Notes under the pieces: model-generated
The model's input: the letters and a program-made list of their open reading frames with translations, nothing else
What the model was told of the DNA's origin: nothing
The model's database searches: none
From: Eggerthella timonensis
GTDB lineage: Bacteria > Actinomycetota > Coriobacteriia > Coriobacteriales > Eggerthellaceae
DNA length: 64,000 nt
Assembly: GCF_900184265.1 (NCBI RefSeq)
Contig: NZ_FXXA01000002.1
Span: 372,001 to 436,000, forward strand
Direction: 5' to 3'
Made by a program: the position numbers and the translations under genes
Shown here: positions 63,045 through 64,000 of the stretch, piece after piece
How the letters are laid out: each line of letters begins with the position of its first letter
Position numbering within the stretch: the first letter of the stretch is position 1

Positions 63045-64000
63045 CTAACAAATGCGCGGCAATTGCTCGCCGACGAGCATGTCGAGTATGCGCGTGCCGC
63101 CGAACGCCGTGCGCAGAAACACCTTGGAACCGCGCTCGGGACGGGCGGCCGACACCTCACCGATGACGGCCGCGTCAGTGCCGTATCGGTTCGCGCGCAT
63201 GGCGGCGAGCGCCGCGTCGGCTTCGTCGGCCGCCACCACGCACACCATCTTGCCCTCGTTCGCAACCTGCAGCACATCGTAGCCCAGCATGTCGCACGCG
63301 CCCTGCACGGCGGGCTTGACGGGGACGGCGTCCTCGTCCACGGTGATGTCGGTGCCCGACTGGGCCGCCAGTTCGTTGAGCGTGGACGCCAGGCCGCCGC
63401 GCGTGGGGTCGCGGAAGCAGCGCGTGTGCGGCGCCGCCTCCAGCACCGCGGCGATAAGGTGGTTGAGGGGTGCGGCGTCGCTTTCCAGGTCGGCCGAGAA
63501 ACTCAAGGATTCGCGGCAGCTCATGATAGTGATGCCGTGATCGCCCAACGTGCCGGTGACCAGCACCTTGTCGCCCGGCATGCACTGCGCGCCGCCCAGG
63601 TTGACGCCCTCGGGGATGGTGCCGACGCCGCTCGTGTTGATGTACACGCCGTCGCCGTGGCCGCGGTTCACCACCTTCGTGTCGCCGGTGACCAGGCGCA
63701 CGCCGGCCTCTTGTGCGCATTCGGCCATCGAAGCGCATATGCGCTTGAGGTTCTCGATGGGGAAGCCCTCTTCCAACACGAATCCGCAGCTGAGGTAACG
63801 CGGGACGGCACCGCTCGTGGCCACGTCGTTCACCGTGCCGCAGACGGCGAGGCGCCCGATGTCGCCGCCCGGGAAGAAGTGCGGCGTCACCACGAAGCTG
63901 TCGGTCGAGAACGCGAGGCGCTCGCCCGGGGCGGGCGCGGGCAGCACCGCCGCATCGTCTCCGCGCAGCAGCTCGTCGCCGGCGTAGGCGGCGAAGAACA
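63045..64000 (-). CDS. hypE: Hydrogenase maturation protein HypE (3' part, runs off window)
   Basis: 318 codons are visible and the frame stays open to the window edge, so the N-terminus is missing. AFSTDSFVVTPHFFPGGDIG and LAVCGTVNDVATSGAVPRYL match the AIRS/HypE family, with FRDPTRGGLASTLNELA further on. The C-terminus PRIC is the invariant HypE end whose Cys receives the carbamoyl group converted to the cyanide ligand of [NiFe] hydrogenase. Its presence implies hyp genes and a [NiFe] hydrogenase beyond the edge. Confidence 0.95.
   Translation of the reverse strand, partial: FFAAYAGDELLRGDDAAVLPAPAPGERLAFSTDSFVVTPHFFPGGDIGRLAVCGTVNDVATSGAVPRYLSCGFVLEEGFPIENLKRICASMAECAQEAGVRLVTGDTKVVNRGHGDGVYINTSGVGTIPEGVNLGGAQCMPGDKVLVTGTLGDHGITIMSCRESLSFSADLESDAAPLNHLIAAVLEAAPHTRCFRDPTRGGLASTLNELAAQSGTDITVDEDAVPVKPAVQGACDMLGYDVLQVANEGKMVCVVAADEADAALAAMRANRYGTDAAVIGEVSAARPERGSKVFLRTAFGGTRILDMLVGEQLPRIC

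Overview
The window is high-GC chromosomal DNA from a Coriobacteriia-type actinobacterium, most likely Eggerthellaceae (Eggerthella or a close relative). The evidence is an FHA/PP2C/SEDS/PASTA-kinase cell-wall cluster, an HspR-regulated dnaK-grpE-dnaJ-hspR-clpB operon, a Dms-type molybdoenzyme operon, hydrogenase maturation (hypE) and a haem-binding sensor kinase. Species is inferred from gene content only; no database was searched.

Layout. 1-6.5 kb (+): FHA protein, PP2C phosphatase, a single ORF fusing a SEDS glycosyltransferase to a class B penicillin-binding protein, and a PASTA kinase, then a terminator and tRNA-Arg(CCU). 7.1-24.8 kb (-): one long accessory block. It reads from two Flp pilins through a complete Tad (Flp type IVc) pilus set (prepilin peptidase, three TadE/G-like proteins, CpaB, TadA, TadB, TadC), a DUF192 protein and a tail-anchored protein into a 1181-residue exported protein with Ca-binding-type repeats, a C-type lectin domain and a C-terminal class-3 lipase. 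Directly behind the lipase gene lie six tandem, mosaic paralogues of a small single-TM protein. Three of the spacers still encode recognisable copies of the lipase C-terminal tail. This is the layout of a polymorphic effector/immunity locus with orphan toxin tips, and it is the strongest candidate here for an undescribed system: a Tad-linked lectin-lipase effector with an immunity array. A SurA-N-like membrane protein and a secreted protein follow.

25-36 kb: a polytopic membrane protein, two small HTH regulators with operator-like sites, a DivIVA-like coiled-coil protein, a nitroreductase, a LytS-like kinase without a partner regulator, a TauE/SafE transporter, a family 2 glycosyltransferase, a transglutaminase-like lipoprotein and a QueT-like transporter. 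36.3-43.6 kb (-): a Dms-like respiratory operon (catalytic subunit, four-cluster ferredoxin, TorD chaperone, cytochrome-b-like membrane protein) next to a two-component system whose sensor has a CxxCH haem site. Three TTAA(G/C) repeats at exact 11-bp spacing lie between the regulator and dmsA.

44-55.3 kb: rsgA, an OB-like exported protein, trkH preceded by a 40-codon membrane ORF, an NCS1 permease, and a catabolic cluster (nitrilase-family amidase, hydantoinase/oxoprolinase HyuA, DUF917, DUF1177, M29-like aminopeptidase). Four perfect copies of the 16-bp parS consensus TGTTTCACGTGAAACA lie between 48.9 and 55.3 kb, implying a ParB-loading centromere. 55.3-64 kb (-): the HspR heat-shock operon, a 2[4Fe-4S] ferredoxin and the 3' part of hypE, which runs off the window.
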